This document shows, piece by piece, positions 25,808 through 34,490 of a stretch of 64,000 bases of DNA; the first letter of the stretch is position 1; every line of letters begins with the position of its first letter. The stretch comes from Acidovorax sp. HDW3 (lineage in GTDB: Bacteria; Pseudomonadota; Gammaproteobacteria; Burkholderiales; Burkholderiaceae_C), in NCBI RefSeq assembly GCF_011303755.1, contig NZ_CP049885.1, positions 2,691,001 to 2,755,000 of the forward strand. Reading direction: 5' to 3'. A program made the position numbers and the translations under genes. The notes below the pieces were generated by a model, which did not search any database, was not told where the DNA came from, and saw only the letters and a list, made by a program, of their open reading frames with translations.

Positions 25808-26872
25808 CTACTCGGTGTCGGTCTTGCGCTGCTCGATCTGCAACTGCGCCCGCTGCGTTGCCTGTTGCAGCCGCTCCACCAGCACGCCCCTTGGCGGCAA
25901 AGCGGTCAGGTACTCGGCGACGTGGATGCCCGACTTGTCCAGCTCCAGCAATTCGATCTGCTCGCGCTTCTTGCCGGTACAAAGGATGATCCCCAGCGGC
26001 GAGGCTTCTTCCGGCTCCCGTTCGTGCTTGTCGAGCCAACGAAGGTAAAGCTCCATCTGGCCTTTATAGGCCGCCTTGAACTCGCCGACCTTTAACTCCA
26101 CCGCCACCAGCCGCCGCAGCTTGCGGTTGTAGAACAGCAGATCGAGGTGGAAATCCTCGTCGTCAATCGGAATGCGTTTCTGCCGGGCCACGAAGCTGAA
26201 ACCCGCGCCCAGCTCCAGCAAGAACGACTCCATTTCGCGGATGATCGCCGCCTCCAAGTCGCCTTCCTGCCAAGTGTCGCGCAGCCCGAGGAAGTCGAGG
26301 ATGTACGGGTCGCGCATGACCAGGGCGGGCGACATGCGCTGCGCATCGCGCATCGTCGCCAGTTCCTGCGCGATCGTCTCGCCCGGCTTCTGCGACAGCG
26401 CCGTGCGCTCGTACAGCATCGAGTCGATGCGCTCGCGCAGCGTCCGCACGCTCCAGTGTTCGGCACTCGCCATCTGCACGTAGTATTGCCGCTGGAGCGG
26501 GTCTTTCAGCGGCAGCAGCGCCAGGAAATGCGACCAGCTCAATTGTCGTGACAGCGTCACGACAATTGGCTCGTCCGGGTAGGTGGCGGCGAACTGCACC
26601 ATGCGGCGCAGGTTCTTGTCCGCGAAGCTGCGCCCGTAGTCGCGCACAAGCTGCGCCGCCAGCGTCGGCAGGATTTCCTCGCCGTACCCGGCTCGCTGGC
26701 CGGCCAGCACCTCCGTATGGATGCGCTGGCCGATGCGCCAGAACAGCAGGGTCAGTTCGGCATTGACCGTCGAGGCGGCGCGCTGCCGCGCCGCCTCGAT
26801 CAGTGCCCGAATGTCCCCCAGCAGCGCCGAAGGTGCTGCTGACGATGCTGCGGATGGCCGGCGCGCGTTCAT
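25808..26872 (-). CDS. DUF1016 / YhcG-type PDDEXK nuclease-domain protein
   Basis: A 354-residue protein with the DUF1016 N-terminal helical domain (about 18-180: LLFWRIGQRIHTEVL, AQLVRDYGRSF, LSRQLSWSHFLALLPL) and a C-terminal PDDEXK nuclease domain (about 190-340) with the active-site array FHLDLLFYNRKLRRLVAVELKVG. Relatives are common in defence islands and beside restriction systems. Here its ATG overlaps the integrase stop by four bases, so it is translated from the integrase message. A larger frame extending into the integrase gene is a shadow. Role in ICE biology unknown: defence, or host-takeover during transfer. Confidence 0.9.
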   Translation of the reverse strand: MNARRPSAASSAAPSALLGDIRALIEAARQRAASTVNAELTLLFWRIGQRIHTEVLAGQRAGYGEEILPTLAAQLVRDYGRSFADKNLRRMVQFAATYPDEPIVVTLSRQLSWSHFLALLPLKDPLQRQYYVQMASAEHWSVRTLRERIDSMLYERTALSQKPGETIAQELATMRDAQRMSPALVMRDPYILDFLGLRDTWQEGDLEAAIIREMESFLLELGAGFSFVARQKRIPIDDEDFHLDLLFYNRKLRRLVAVELKVGEFKAAYKGQMELYLRWLDKHEREPEEASPLGIILCTGKKREQIELLELDKSGIHVAEYLTALPPRGVLVERLQQATQRAQLQIEQRKTDTE

Positions 26873-28068
26873 GCTGCCGCCTCCGTAAGCTGCCGCGCGC
26901 CCGTGATGGCCTGGCGCCGACTGGCCACCAGTTCGGCCGCCTCGCGCACCGGCTTGTCTTCGGTGTGGACGTAGTGCATGAACATCGCCACGGTCTTGTG
27001 GCCCGTCAGCTTCATGCCCACTTTGGTCGGCACGCCCGAATTGGCAATGTCGGTGGTCGAGCGATGGCGGATGCCGTGCGTGCCGACGTGCGGGACGCCG
27101 GCGGCCTTGAGCGCCCGGCACCAGCCGCCATAGTGCTCGCCAAAGGTCAGGTGCTTGGCCGGGTCGTTCGGCGACGGCAAGACATAGGGGCAACCCTCCC
27201 GGCGTGGCGCCGTCGAAAGCAGCCGATAGGCTTCCTCGCTCATGGGCTTGGATACGCCGCCGGTCTTGCTGTCGGGCCACACCACGCGCCGGTTCTCGAA
27301 GTCCAGCCAGCTCCATTCGAGCGGGCAGATTTCGGAGCGCCGGGCGGCAAACTCGAATTGCAGCCGGATCGCCAGCGGGATGACGTAGTTCTCCAGCCCT
27401 TCCGCCTCCAGCTTCTCCAGATGGCGGAAGATCCGCACCAGTTCCTCGTCCACGATGAGCCGGGTTTCCTTGCCCGGCGGGTACATCGGGACGTGGCGGC
27501 ACGGATTCGTGCCGTCCGGGCGGAAGCCCCACACTTCGGCCAGGTTGAACATCTTGCGCAGCACGCCGAAGGTCTTGTTCGCCTCGGTCGGCTTGTAGGC
27601 CAGCTTCTCCATCAGCCCGGCAATATCGGGCCGCTTCACGTCCTGCACCTTCTTGCGGCCTAGCAGCGGGATGATGTTGCGGTCGATGACGCCCTGATAG
27701 CCTTCCTGTGTGCTGGGCTTGTTGCGCTTCTTGGAGTAGTCCTCCATGAATTTCTTGCACAACTCGGCCATCGTGGGTGCCTTGCGCGCCTCGGCCTTGG
27801 CCCCGCCGGGGTCGCCGCCCCGGCGAACCTCGGCCAGCCAGTCCTGTGCCTTGACCCGCGCCTGTTCGACGGTCAGCTCCCCGTATAGTCCTAGCGAGGG
27901 CTTGCGGGGCTGACCGGAGTTCGTGCGGTACTGGAGCATGAACACCCGGCGGCCCGTCGGGGTAATCTTGCACAGGAAGCCGGGCACCACGGTATCCCGC
28001 AGTTCGACGTCCTTGGCCTGGGGTTGCGCCGACTCCACGGCGGTCTTGGTGAGCTTGATCTTTGCCAT
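26869..28068 (-). CDS. int: Tyrosine recombinase / ICE integrase
   Basis: A 399-residue integrase with an N-terminal DUF4102 arm-binding domain (RDTVVPGFLCKITPTGRRVF), a SAM-like core-binding domain (about 105-190) and the catalytic domain with the first arginine in FAARRSEICPLEW, HGIRHR (His-x-x-Arg) and the tyrosine in LTGHKTVAMFMHYVHTED. All catalytic residues are present, so it should be active in integration and excision. It marks the right end of the element, about 270 bp from proC, and is coupled to the DUF1016 nuclease gene. Confidence 0.93.
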   Translation of the reverse strand: MAKIKLTKTAVESAQPQAKDVELRDTVVPGFLCKITPTGRRVFMLQYRTNSGQPRKPSLGLYGELTVEQARVKAQDWLAEVRRGGDPGGAKAEARKAPTMAELCKKFMEDYSKKRNKPSTQEGYQGVIDRNIIPLLGRKKVQDVKRPDIAGLMEKLAYKPTEANKTFGVLRKMFNLAEVWGFRPDGTNPCRHVPMYPPGKETRLIVDEELVRIFRHLEKLEAEGLENYVIPLAIRLQFEFAARRSEICPLEWSWLDFENRRVVWPDSKTGGVSKPMSEEAYRLLSTAPRREGCPYVLPSPNDPAKHLTFGEHYGGWCRALKAAGVPHVGTHGIRHRSTTDIANSGVPTKVGMKLTGHKTVAMFMHYVHTEDKPVREAAELVASRRQAITGARQLTEAAA

Positions 28069-28335
28069 GATGACTCCTTGGAACGACCCGGATTCCAGGA
28101 GCCAGATAGGAGCGGCGCGAGGGAAAACCGGATCAAGTTTCAGAAAGCACCGGCATATGATGGACGCGCGTAAGCTATTGATAAACCTGCTGTATCGAGC
28201 TGTGGCGCAGTCCAGCGAACTACCGGGCTGGAGTCATCGTGAAACAAAAAAACCCGCTGCCCCGCCCTCTTTTGCCGTCCATAGGGGCGCCGTTTTGGTA
28301 GTCTGCGCCCACGTTTTTCTGGAGCACCGCAGACC
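28069..28335. other. ICE-chromosome boundary region (attachment site side)
   Basis: The 267 bp between int and proC must hold the integrase promoter, the att core and the proC promoter. No tRNA 3' end or obvious repeat of a known core was recognised; an exact TTTTTCAT core, used by Tn4371, was not seen. Confidence 0.5.
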
Positions 28336-29163
28336 ATGGCCACCCCTTTCACCCTTGAGACTCCCATCGCCTTCATCGGCGGCGGCAACATGGCCAGCGC
28401 CATCATTGGCGGCCTGCTGCGCCGGGGCCTGCCGGCCGAGCGCATCGACGTCGTCGAGCCCTTTGCCGAGGCGCGTGCGGCGCTGCAGCGCCAGTACGGC
28501 ATCCAGGCGCTGGCGCAGGCGGGCGCGCAGCTCGAACGCGCGCGCCTGGTGGTCTGGGCCGTGAAGCCGCAAAATCTGCACGAGGCGGCGGCCCAGGTGG
28601 CGGCGCACACCCCGGGGGCGCTGCACCTGAGCGTGGCCGCCGGCGTGCGCTCGGCCAGCCTGGCGCAGTGGCTGGGCAGCGAGCGCATCGTGCGCGCCAT
28701 GCCGAACACGCCGGCGCTCATCGGCCAAGGGATGACGGGGCTGTACGCGCGCCCTGCCGTGAGCCCGGCCGAGCGCGACCTGGTCGAGCAGGTGATCGCC
28801 ACCACCGGCGCCCACCTGTGGGTGGAGGAAGAGGCGCTGCTGGACGCGGTGACGGCGCTCTCGGGCTCGGGCCCGGCCTATGTGTTTTATTTCCTCGAAG
28901 CCATGACGCAGGCGGGCGTGGACATGGGCCTGACGAGCGCGCAGGCGCACCAGCTGTCGGTGGCCACTTTTGCCGGCGCCGCCGAGCTGGCGCGGCGCAG
29001 CGACGACCCGCCGGTGGTGCTGCGCCAGCGCGTCACGTCCAAGGGCGGCACCACGCACGCGGCGATCGAATCCATGGAGGCCGACGGCATGGCGCAGCGC
29101 TTCATGCGCGCCCTCGACGCCGCCGAGGCCCGCGCCCACGCGCTGGGCGAGGAATTCAAATAA
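28336..29163 (+). CDS. proC: Pyrroline-5-carboxylate reductase
   Basis: A 275-residue cytosolic enzyme for the last step of proline synthesis, reducing pyrroline-5-carboxylate with NAD(P)H. The Rossmann nucleotide loop is IAFIGGGNMASAIIGGLL (11-28), followed by VVWAVKPQ, RAMPNTPALIGQGMT and the C-terminal signature ALSGSGPAYVFYFLEAM and VTSKGGTTHAAIESME. Length matches the family. It is the first chromosomal gene next to the ICE, apparently intact, so the element inserted upstream of it without damaging the coding region. Confidence 0.95.
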   Translation: MATPFTLETPIAFIGGGNMASAIIGGLLRRGLPAERIDVVEPFAEARAALQRQYGIQALAQAGAQLERARLVVWAVKPQNLHEAAAQVAAHTPGALHLSVAAGVRSASLAQWLGSERIVRAMPNTPALIGQGMTGLYARPAVSPAERDLVEQVIATTGAHLWVEEEALLDAVTALSGSGPAYVFYFLEAMTQAGVDMGLTSAQAHQLSVATFAGAAELARRSDDPPVVLRQRVTSKGGTTHAAIESMEADGMAQRFMRALDAAEARAHALGEEFK

Positions 29164-29434
29164 AACAAACGGTTCGCAATGTACCCCTGACTCCTTCCCC
29201 CTCTGGGCATAGGTATCTGCACAGCAATTTTGATAGCGCCTGACGCTTATCTGGCACGGGGTTTTACTCCCTCTCCCCTTGCGGGAGAGGGCTGGGGAGA
29301 GGGGGATGAACAGGCATGGCGCTGCAAGCTGGCACCCCCTCTCCCCCCACCCCTCCCCCGCGAGGGGGGGAGGGGAGTTACAGCCGTCACGCGCTTGCTG
29401 GGTAAGCGCTAGCAGCTATAAAAATAATAGCAAT
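29164..29434. repeat. Intergenic mosaic of dispersed repeats
   Basis: Contains a degenerate chromosomal palindrome copy (about 29227-29258), an inverted pair of CCCTCTCCC-type repeats (29266-29308 and 29335-29378) and a good palindrome copy, GCGCTTGCTGGGTAAGCGC, at 29391-29430. It separates convergent proC and ubiA. Confidence 0.75.
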
Positions 29435-30316
29435 TCAGCGCAGCGCAAAGCCCAGCGCGACGCCGGCAAACAGCGCTGTGCCAATCCAGTGGCTCTGGCT
29501 GAAGGCGGTAAAGCAGCCGGGGCGCTGGCGCGTGCGGATCAGGCGGTAGTGCCACAGCACCTGCGCCGCCGCCACGCCCCAGCCCAGCCACAGCGGCCAG
29601 CCCAGGCCCAGCGGCGCCAGCGCCAGCGCCGTCAGCCCCAGGCACAGGGCAAAGAACAGCATCACGCCCGCCACATCGAAGCGCCCGAGGGTGATGGCCG
29701 AGGTTTTCATGCCGATCAACAGGTCGTCGTCGCGGTCCACCATGGCGTATTCGGTGTCGTAGGCCAGCACCAGGCACAGGTTGGCCAGCCACAGCAGCCA
29801 GGCCGTCCCCGGCACCTGGCCCTGCACGGCGGCAAAGGCGATGACGATGCCGAAGTTGAAGGCAATGCCCAAAAACGCCTGCGGCATGGCAAAAAAGCGC
29901 TTGGTGAACGGGTAGAGGATGGTGAAGGCCACGGCGGGCACGGACCAGGCCACGGCCTCCCAGCGCGTGGTCAGCACCAGCGCCAGCGCCACCAGCGCCA
30001 GCACCACACCCACCAGGGCGGCCTCGCGCACCGACAGCGCGCCGCTGGTGATGGGCCGCGCCTGCGTGCGCTTGACGTGGCGGTCAAAGTCGCGGTCGGC
30101 AATGTCGTTGATGGTGCAGCCGGCGCTCCTCATGAGCACCGTGCCGGCGACGAACACCGCCAGCAGGTGCCAGCCCGGAAAACCGCCCGCCGCCACCCAC
30201 AGGGCGACGAGGGTGGGCCAGACCAGCACCAGCCAGCCGGCGGGGCGGTTGAAGCGGATCAAATCCAGGTACAGGGCCAGGCGGCTGCGGGCAGGGCGGG
30301 GGGTGGGGGTATTCAT
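29435..30316 (-). CDS. ubiA: 4-hydroxybenzoate octaprenyltransferase
   Basis: A 293-residue inner-membrane prenyltransferase of ubiquinone synthesis. Both Asp-rich prenyl-diphosphate/magnesium motifs are present: NDIADRDFD (about 74-82) and [12 protein letters not shown] (about 199-210), with roughly eight membrane helices. The ATG at 30316 (MNTPTPRP) gives the family length; an upstream start at 30349 would fall in the dps terminator. No strong ribosome site is seen. Convergent with proC. Confidence 0.93.
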   Translation of the reverse strand: MNTPTPRPARSRLALYLDLIRFNRPAGWLVLVWPTLVALWVAAGGFPGWHLLAVFVAGTVLMRSAGCTINDIADRDFDRHVKRTQARPITSGALSVREAALVGVVLALVALALVLTTRWEAVAWSVPAVAFTILYPFTKRFFAMPQAFLGIAFNFGIVIAFAAVQGQVPGTAWLLWLANLCLVLAYDTEYAMVDRDDDLLIGMKTSAITLGRFDVAGVMLFFALCLGLTALALAPLGLGWPLWLGWGVAAAQVLWHYRLIRTRQRPGCFTAFSQSHWIGTALFAGVALGFALR

Positions 30317-30318
30317 CA

Positions 30319-30340
30319 ACAAAAAAGGGCCGAAGCCCTT
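30319..30340 (-). terminator. Terminator of dps
   Basis: On the minus strand AAGGGC-TTCG-GCCCTT runs into a T6 tract, 22 bp after the dps stop. It lies only a few bases before the ubiA start. Confidence 0.85.
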
Positions 30341-30366
30341 GTATAGCAAACGCTAGCAGCTATCAA
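30341..30366 (+). repeat. Dispersed palindrome fragment at the dps stop
   Basis: GCTAGCAGCTATCAA matches one half of the dispersed chromosomal palindrome; it overlaps the end of dps. Confidence 0.65.
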
Positions 30367-30878
30367 TCTTCTAGCAAGGAGCGCAGCATCCAGGCGGTTT
30401 GCTCGTGCACCGTCAGGCGCTGGGTGAGCAGATCGGCGGTGGGCTCGTCGCTGGCTTTGTCGGCCAGGGGGAAGAGTTCGCGCGCGGTGCGTGCCACGGC
30501 CTCGTGGCCTTGCACCAGGATGCGCACCATCTCCAGTGCCTTGGGCGGCTGCGCCGGCACGTCGGGCAGCGAGGACAGCGCGCCAAAGGCGGCATAGGAG
30601 CCGGGCGCGACGTGGCCGAGCGAGCGAATGCGCTCGGCGATCGGATCGACGGCGTTCCACAGCTCGGTGTACTGCCCCATGAACATGGTGTGCAGGGTGT
30701 TGAACATGGGGCCGGTGACGTTCCAGTGGAAGTTGTGCGTCGTCAGGTACAGGGTGTAGGTGTCGGCCAGCAGGCGCGACAGGCCTTGCGCAATGGCGGC
30801 GCGGTCTTTGTCGCTGATGCCGATGTTGATGGCAGCGGCAGCGGCGGTTTTGCGGGCAGTCTTGGTTTCCTTGGCCAT
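30363..30878 (-). CDS. dps: Dps/ferritin-like DNA-protection protein
   Basis: A 171-residue Dps protein that forms dodecamers, oxidises ferrous iron and protects DNA from peroxide. The ferroxidase signature is visible: [20 protein letters not shown] (about 45-64) and the downstream acidic [24 protein letters not shown] short basic Ala/Lys-rich N-terminal tail ([16 protein letters not shown]) may bind DNA. It is followed by its own terminator. The next gene upstream is the disrupted oxyR, whose product commonly activates dps in related bacteria. Confidence 0.93.
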   Translation of the reverse strand: MAKETKTARKTAAAAAINIGISDKDRAAIAQGLSRLLADTYTLYLTTHNFHWNVTGPMFNTLHTMFMGQYTELWNAVDPIAERIRSLGHVAPGSYAAFGALSSLPDVPAQPPKALEMVRILVQGHEAVARTARELFPLADKASDEPTADLLTQRLTVHEQTAWMLRSLLED

Positions 30879-30934
30879 GGTGCTTACTCCTTGTGTGAGA
30901 ACGTCAACCCCTGCGACTGTAGCGCAGCCATGGC

Positions 30935-31593
30935 TCAGGAAAGGCGCTGCACGCCCGGCAGCTCGCAGGCGTAGATGGCGTTGCGCAGCGCGGCAATGGC
31001 CTCGTAGCGCGTGAAGCTGCGCCGCCAGGCGAGCACCACGCGGCGCGTGGGCGGGCCCATGCCTTCTTCTTCCCGGATGGGCAGGTAGCGGATGTGCGCG
31101 TCGTCGCTCTTGCGTCGGCGCACGCCCTTGTGCAGCGCGTCGCGCGGCACCGACAGGCGCGGCACCAGGGTCACGCCCATGCCGGCGGAGACCATGTGCT
31201 TGATGGTTTCGAGCGAGCTGCCTTCAAAGGTGCGCCGTATGCCTTCGGCGTTGCTGGCGTAGCGCGCGAACTCGGGACAGACTTCGAGCACATGGTCGCG
31301 AAAGCAGTGGCCCGCGCCCAGCAGCAGCATGGTTTCGTTTTTCAATTCTTCGGTCGAGACACTGTCGCGCGCCGCCAGCGGGTGGCTGCTGGGCACGGCG
31401 GCCAGAAAGGGCTCGTCGTACAGCGGCGCCATGGCCAGGCCGGTATCGGGAAAGGGCTCGGCCAGGATGGCGCAGTCGATCTCGCCGGTGCGCAGCATCT
31501 CCAGCAACTTGACGGTGAAGTTCTCCTGCAGCATCAGCGGCATTTGCGGCGTGCGCGCAATCGCGTGGCGCACCAGCTCGGGCAGCAGGTAGG
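30935..31593 (-). pseudogene. oxyR: oxyR, C-terminal part (interrupted by IS481-family element)
   Basis: Encodes the sensor half of OxyR from LLPELVRHAIARTP to the natural C-terminus. Joining this part to 32677-32989 (one target copy removed) restores an uninterrupted 321-residue LysR-type regulator. In the joined protein the redox cysteines fall at positions 199 and 208 (GAGHCFRDHVLEVC), the same numbers as in E. coli OxyR. Separated from its DNA-binding half by 1083 bp of insertion sequence, this part has no native start. Confidence 0.93.
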
Positions 31594-32676
31594 TGTCCCA
31601 TCTCGTGTGATCATATACCCCACAGGAGTTGGGCATTCTTCCAAGCAAGAGAGGTAATGCGCAACGTGGTGGAATCCTTCAAACAGGAGCAATCGACATG
31701 AGCCAAGTGCACGCGCAAGCACGAACCACACCGCGTACGAGAGCCGAGATTAAAGCTTCGTCAGCATCGATTGCAGAACTGGCCGATCGCTACAACATCA
31801 ACCGTGCGACAGCACGCAAATGGAAGCACCGAGACAGCCCGGATGATCTCTCGCACCGTCCGCACACGCTGCATACCACGCTCTCGCCCGTGCAAGAGGC
31901 CATCGCTGTGGAGCTGCGCCGCCTGCTGTTTCTGCCCCTGGATGACCTGCTGGCGGTGGTGCGAGAGTTTGTGAACCCGCAGGTCTCCCGTGCAGGTCTG
32001 GATCGTTGCTTGCGCCGCCACGGTGTCTCCAGTTTGCGTGAACTTCAGGCCCAGGCCCAGGCCGACGCAGGCACTGCTGACAAGCCCGTCAAGACCTTCA
32101 AGGACTATGAACCAGGCTTTGTGCATGTGGACATCAAATACCTGCCGCAGATGCCCGACGAGCGCCAGCGGCGCTATCTGTTCGTGGCCATAGACCGGGC
32201 AACGCGCTGGGTGTTCATGCACATCTATGCCGACCAGAGCGAGGACTCCAGCGTGGACTTCCTGGAGCGTCTGGAGCGTGCAGCACCCATGAAGATCGTC
32301 AAACTACTCACCGACAACGGCAGTCAGTTCACGGATCGGTTCACGAACAAAAAACGCGAACCCAGCGGGCGGCACAAGTTCGATGTGCGCTGCAAGGCGT
32401 TGGGCATTGAGCACCGGCTGTGTCCGCCGCGTCACCCACAGACCAACGGCATGGTGGAGCGCTTCAACGGGCGTATCAGCGAAATCGTCAGGCAAACGCG
32501 CTTTGCATCGGCAGCGCAGCTGGAGGCCACATTGATGAACTACGTCAAAACCTACAACCACCAGATTCCACAGCGTGCACTCAAGCACGTTTCACCCGTT
32601 CAGGCGTTGAAGGATTGGTATGCAAAAAAGCCGGAATTGTTCAAGAAGCGTGTTTACAAACAGGCGGGACTTGACA
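31594..32676 (+). mobile_element. IS481-family insertion sequence within oxyR
   Basis: A 1083-bp element with TGTC at both ends in inverted orientation (left TGTCCCATCTCG; right, read inward, TGTCAAGTCCCG). It is flanked by the 6-bp direct repeat GGTAGG (31588-31593 and 32677-32682). Removing the element and one repeat restores the oxyR frame exactly, which fixes the boundaries. The short, matching duplication suggests a recent insertion. Confidence 0.9.
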
Positions 32677-32681
32677 GGTAG
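31698..32681 (+). CDS. IS481-family transposase
   Basis: A 327-residue DDE transposase. An N-terminal helix-turn-helix (SIAELADRYNINRATARKWK, about 27-46) precedes the integrase core with the acidic residues in VHVDIKYLPQ, LTDNGSQFTD and NGMVERFNGRI. The ATG at 31698 has AGGAG nine bases upstream. The coding frame runs through the right end of the element: the last codon starts on the terminal base of the IS and the TAG stop is formed by the flanking target duplication. Apparently intact. Confidence 0.92.
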   Translation: MSQVHAQARTTPRTRAEIKASSASIAELADRYNINRATARKWKHRDSPDDLSHRPHTLHTTLSPVQEAIAVELRRLLFLPLDDLLAVVREFVNPQVSRAGLDRCLRRHGVSSLRELQAQAQADAGTADKPVKTFKDYEPGFVHVDIKYLPQMPDERQRRYLFVAIDRATRWVFMHIYADQSEDSSVDFLERLERAAPMKIVKLLTDNGSQFTDRFTNKKREPSGRHKFDVRCKALGIEHRLCPPRHPQTNGMVERFNGRISEIVRQTRFASAAQLEATLMNYVKTYNHQIPQRALKHVSPVQALKDWYAKKPELFKKRVYKQAGLDR

Positions 32682-32989
32682 GGGCCGATGGTGTAGATCA
32701 CGCCCAGCGTGAGCACGCCAGCGAGCGGGTCCTTGCCGCGCTTGGCGATTTCCTTGATGGCGGCGGCCTGCTCCAGCACGCTTTGCGCCTGGCGCACGAT
32801 GTCTTCGCCCAAGGCGGTGACGGTGACCTCGCCGGCGCTGCGCTCGAAGATTTTCATGTCCAGCTCGTCTTCGAGCTTTTTCACCGCCACCGACAAGGTG
32901 GGCTGCGAGACAAAGCAGGCTTCGGCGGCGCGACCAAAGTGCTTTTCACGCGCGACGGCGACGATGTATTTGAGTTCAGTGAGGGTCAT
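32677..32989 (-). pseudogene. oxyR: oxyR, N-terminal part (DNA-binding half)
   Basis: The first 105 residues of OxyR remain, including the LysR helix-turn-helix ([20 protein letters not shown] and FVSQPTLSVAVKKLEDEL) and the linker helix. Translation would continue only a few residues into the insertion sequence. The start overlaps the dtd stop by four bases, so this half is still transcribed and translated from the upstream operon. It could make a DNA-binding fragment lacking the redox domain. Confidence 0.92.
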
Positions 32990-33471
32990 AGCGCTGCATC
33001 CTTGGGCTCGATAGCGCCGGCGGCCAGCGGCGGCGCCATGCGCAAGGGGATGGTGACCGGGCCGTCGTTGACCAGGTGCACCTGCATGTCGGCGCCAAAC
33101 GCGCCCGTTGCCACCGCAGGGTGCACCGCGCGCGCCAGGGTGACGAAGTGATCGTACAGGCGGCGCCCCACGTCGGGCGCTGCGGCCTGGCCAAAGCTGG
33201 GGCGATTGCCGCCGCTGGTGTCCGCTGCCAGGGTGAACTGGCTGACGATGAGCAGGCCGCCGGCCACGTCTTGCAGGCTGCGGTTCATCTTGCCGTCGGC
33301 GTCGCTGAAGATGCGCAATTTCAGCACCTTGGCCAGCAGGCGCACCGCCTCTTGGGGGCGGTCGCCCTGCTCGGCGCACAGCAGCAAGAGCAGGCCGGGG
33401 CCGATGGCGCCAATGCATTCGCCCTGCACGTGCACCTGTGCCTGGCGCACGCGTTGCAGCAAAGCCATCAT
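32986..33471 (-). CDS. dtd: D-aminoacyl-tRNA deacylase
   Basis: A 161-residue cytosolic proofreading enzyme that hydrolyses D-aminoacyl-tRNA. The catalytic signature SQFTLAAD (about 77-84) and the cross-subunit motif NDGPVTIPL (about 134-142) are present. It overlaps the CDF transporter stop upstream and the oxyR start downstream, each by four bases, forming a CDF-dtd-oxyR operon. Slightly longer than the E. coli protein because of a C-terminal extension. Confidence 0.94.
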   Translation of the reverse strand: MMALLQRVRQAQVHVQGECIGAIGPGLLLLLCAEQGDRPQEAVRLLAKVLKLRIFSDADGKMNRSLQDVAGGLLIVSQFTLAADTSGGNRPSFGQAAAPDVGRRLYDHFVTLARAVHPAVATGAFGADMQVHLVNDGPVTIPLRMAPPLAAGAIEPKDAAL

Positions 33472-34406
33472 GGGGTTTTCTCCTGGGTTTGCTCAAACAC
33501 GGTGACGGCCCCGGTGGGCAGCAGCTCGATGGTGGCGTACAGGCCGGGGATGGTGCCCATCAACTCGGCTTCGAGCGCCTCGCGCGCGGCGGCGGCGCGC
33601 CCGAGCGTCCACTGCGCCGGCACGTGCATGTGCAGCTGCACATAGCTGCGCGCACCGGCGCGGCGCGAGGTCAGGTTGTCAAAGCGCACCGCGCCGGCGC
33701 TGGCCTGGCTGTGGCGCTCCAGGGTGGCGCCGATCAGCTCGAGCAGCGCCTGCTCCACAGCCTCGTCCATCAGGCCCTGGGCGGCGCGCCAAACCAGCGC
33801 ACCGCCCTCCTTCAAGATATTGAGGGCCACGCCCATGGCCACCAGCGGATCGAGCCACAGCCAGCCCGTGGCGCGCGCCGCCAGCAGGCCAACGACCACG
33901 CCGATGGAGGTCCAGACGTCGGTCACCAGGTGGCGCGCATCGCCTTCGAGCGCCACCGAGCGGTGCGCGCGCGCGCTGCGGAACATGGCCCAGGCCAGCA
34001 GGCCGTTCAAGCCGGTGCTGGCCAGCGACAGCGCCAGGCCCCAGTCGAGCTGCTGCAGCGGCTGCGGCTGCAGCAGGCGCAGGCCCGAGGCCCAGAAGAT
34101 GGCCACACTGGCGCCGACGATCAAAATGCCCTCGAAGCCGGACGAGAAGTACTCCGCCTTGTAATGCCCGTAGGGGTGCTCGGCGTCTGCCGGGCGCTGC
34201 GCAATCGTCACCATGGCCAGGGCGAACATGGCGCCGGCGAGGTTGACGAAGGATTCGAGCGCATCCGAGAGCAGGCCAATCGAGCCGGTGAGCCACCAGG
34301 CCAGCGTCTTGAGCGCAATCGTGAGCAGGGCCACGCCCACCGAGGCGCGCAGCAGGCGCTGCGGCGTCAGCCACACGAGCAGGGAAGGAACAAAGGGATG
34401 CGTCAC
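33468..34406 (-). CDS. Cation diffusion facilitator family transporter
   Basis: A 312-residue CDF metal/proton antiporter with six membrane helices and a C-terminal cytoplasmic domain ending in a ferredoxin-like fold. Helix 2 carries [11 protein letters not shown], where the canonical second Asp of the membrane site is replaced, and helix 5 carries [13 protein letters not shown] with the His-x3-Asp pair. Metal specificity cannot be assigned. First gene of the operon with dtd and oxyR. Confidence 0.9.
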   Translation of the reverse strand: MTHPFVPSLLVWLTPQRLLRASVGVALLTIALKTLAWWLTGSIGLLSDALESFVNLAGAMFALAMVTIAQRPADAEHPYGHYKAEYFSSGFEGILIVGASVAIFWASGLRLLQPQPLQQLDWGLALSLASTGLNGLLAWAMFRSARAHRSVALEGDARHLVTDVWTSIGVVVGLLAARATGWLWLDPLVAMGVALNILKEGGALVWRAAQGLMDEAVEQALLELIGATLERHSQASAGAVRFDNLTSRRAGARSYVQLHMHVPAQWTLGRAAAAREALEAELMGTIPGLYATIELLPTGAVTVFEQTQEKTP

Positions 34407-34490
34407 AGCCGGGGATTATCGGCGCCCCAGCACCCAGCATTGAAAAAATCTATGGCTGTAGCCCCCAACCCAAAATAGTCGGTTTTACGT

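Noticed and set aside
25808..27973. 721-codon frame that would fuse the DUF1016 nuclease to an upstream extension
   Set aside because: The extension overlaps the integrase gene in another frame; the ATG at 26872 begins the conserved domain and overlaps the integrase stop.
28069..28335. Possible tRNA gene as ICE attachment site
   Set aside because: No cloverleaf with a T-arm and CCA-proximal end could be formed on either strand.
31588..31595. 8-bp target duplication CAGGTAGG for the IS481 element
   Set aside because: The first two bases (CA) are better read as the terminal ACA of the IS matching by chance the CA in the target; a 6-bp GGTAGG duplication leaves TGT...ACA ends.
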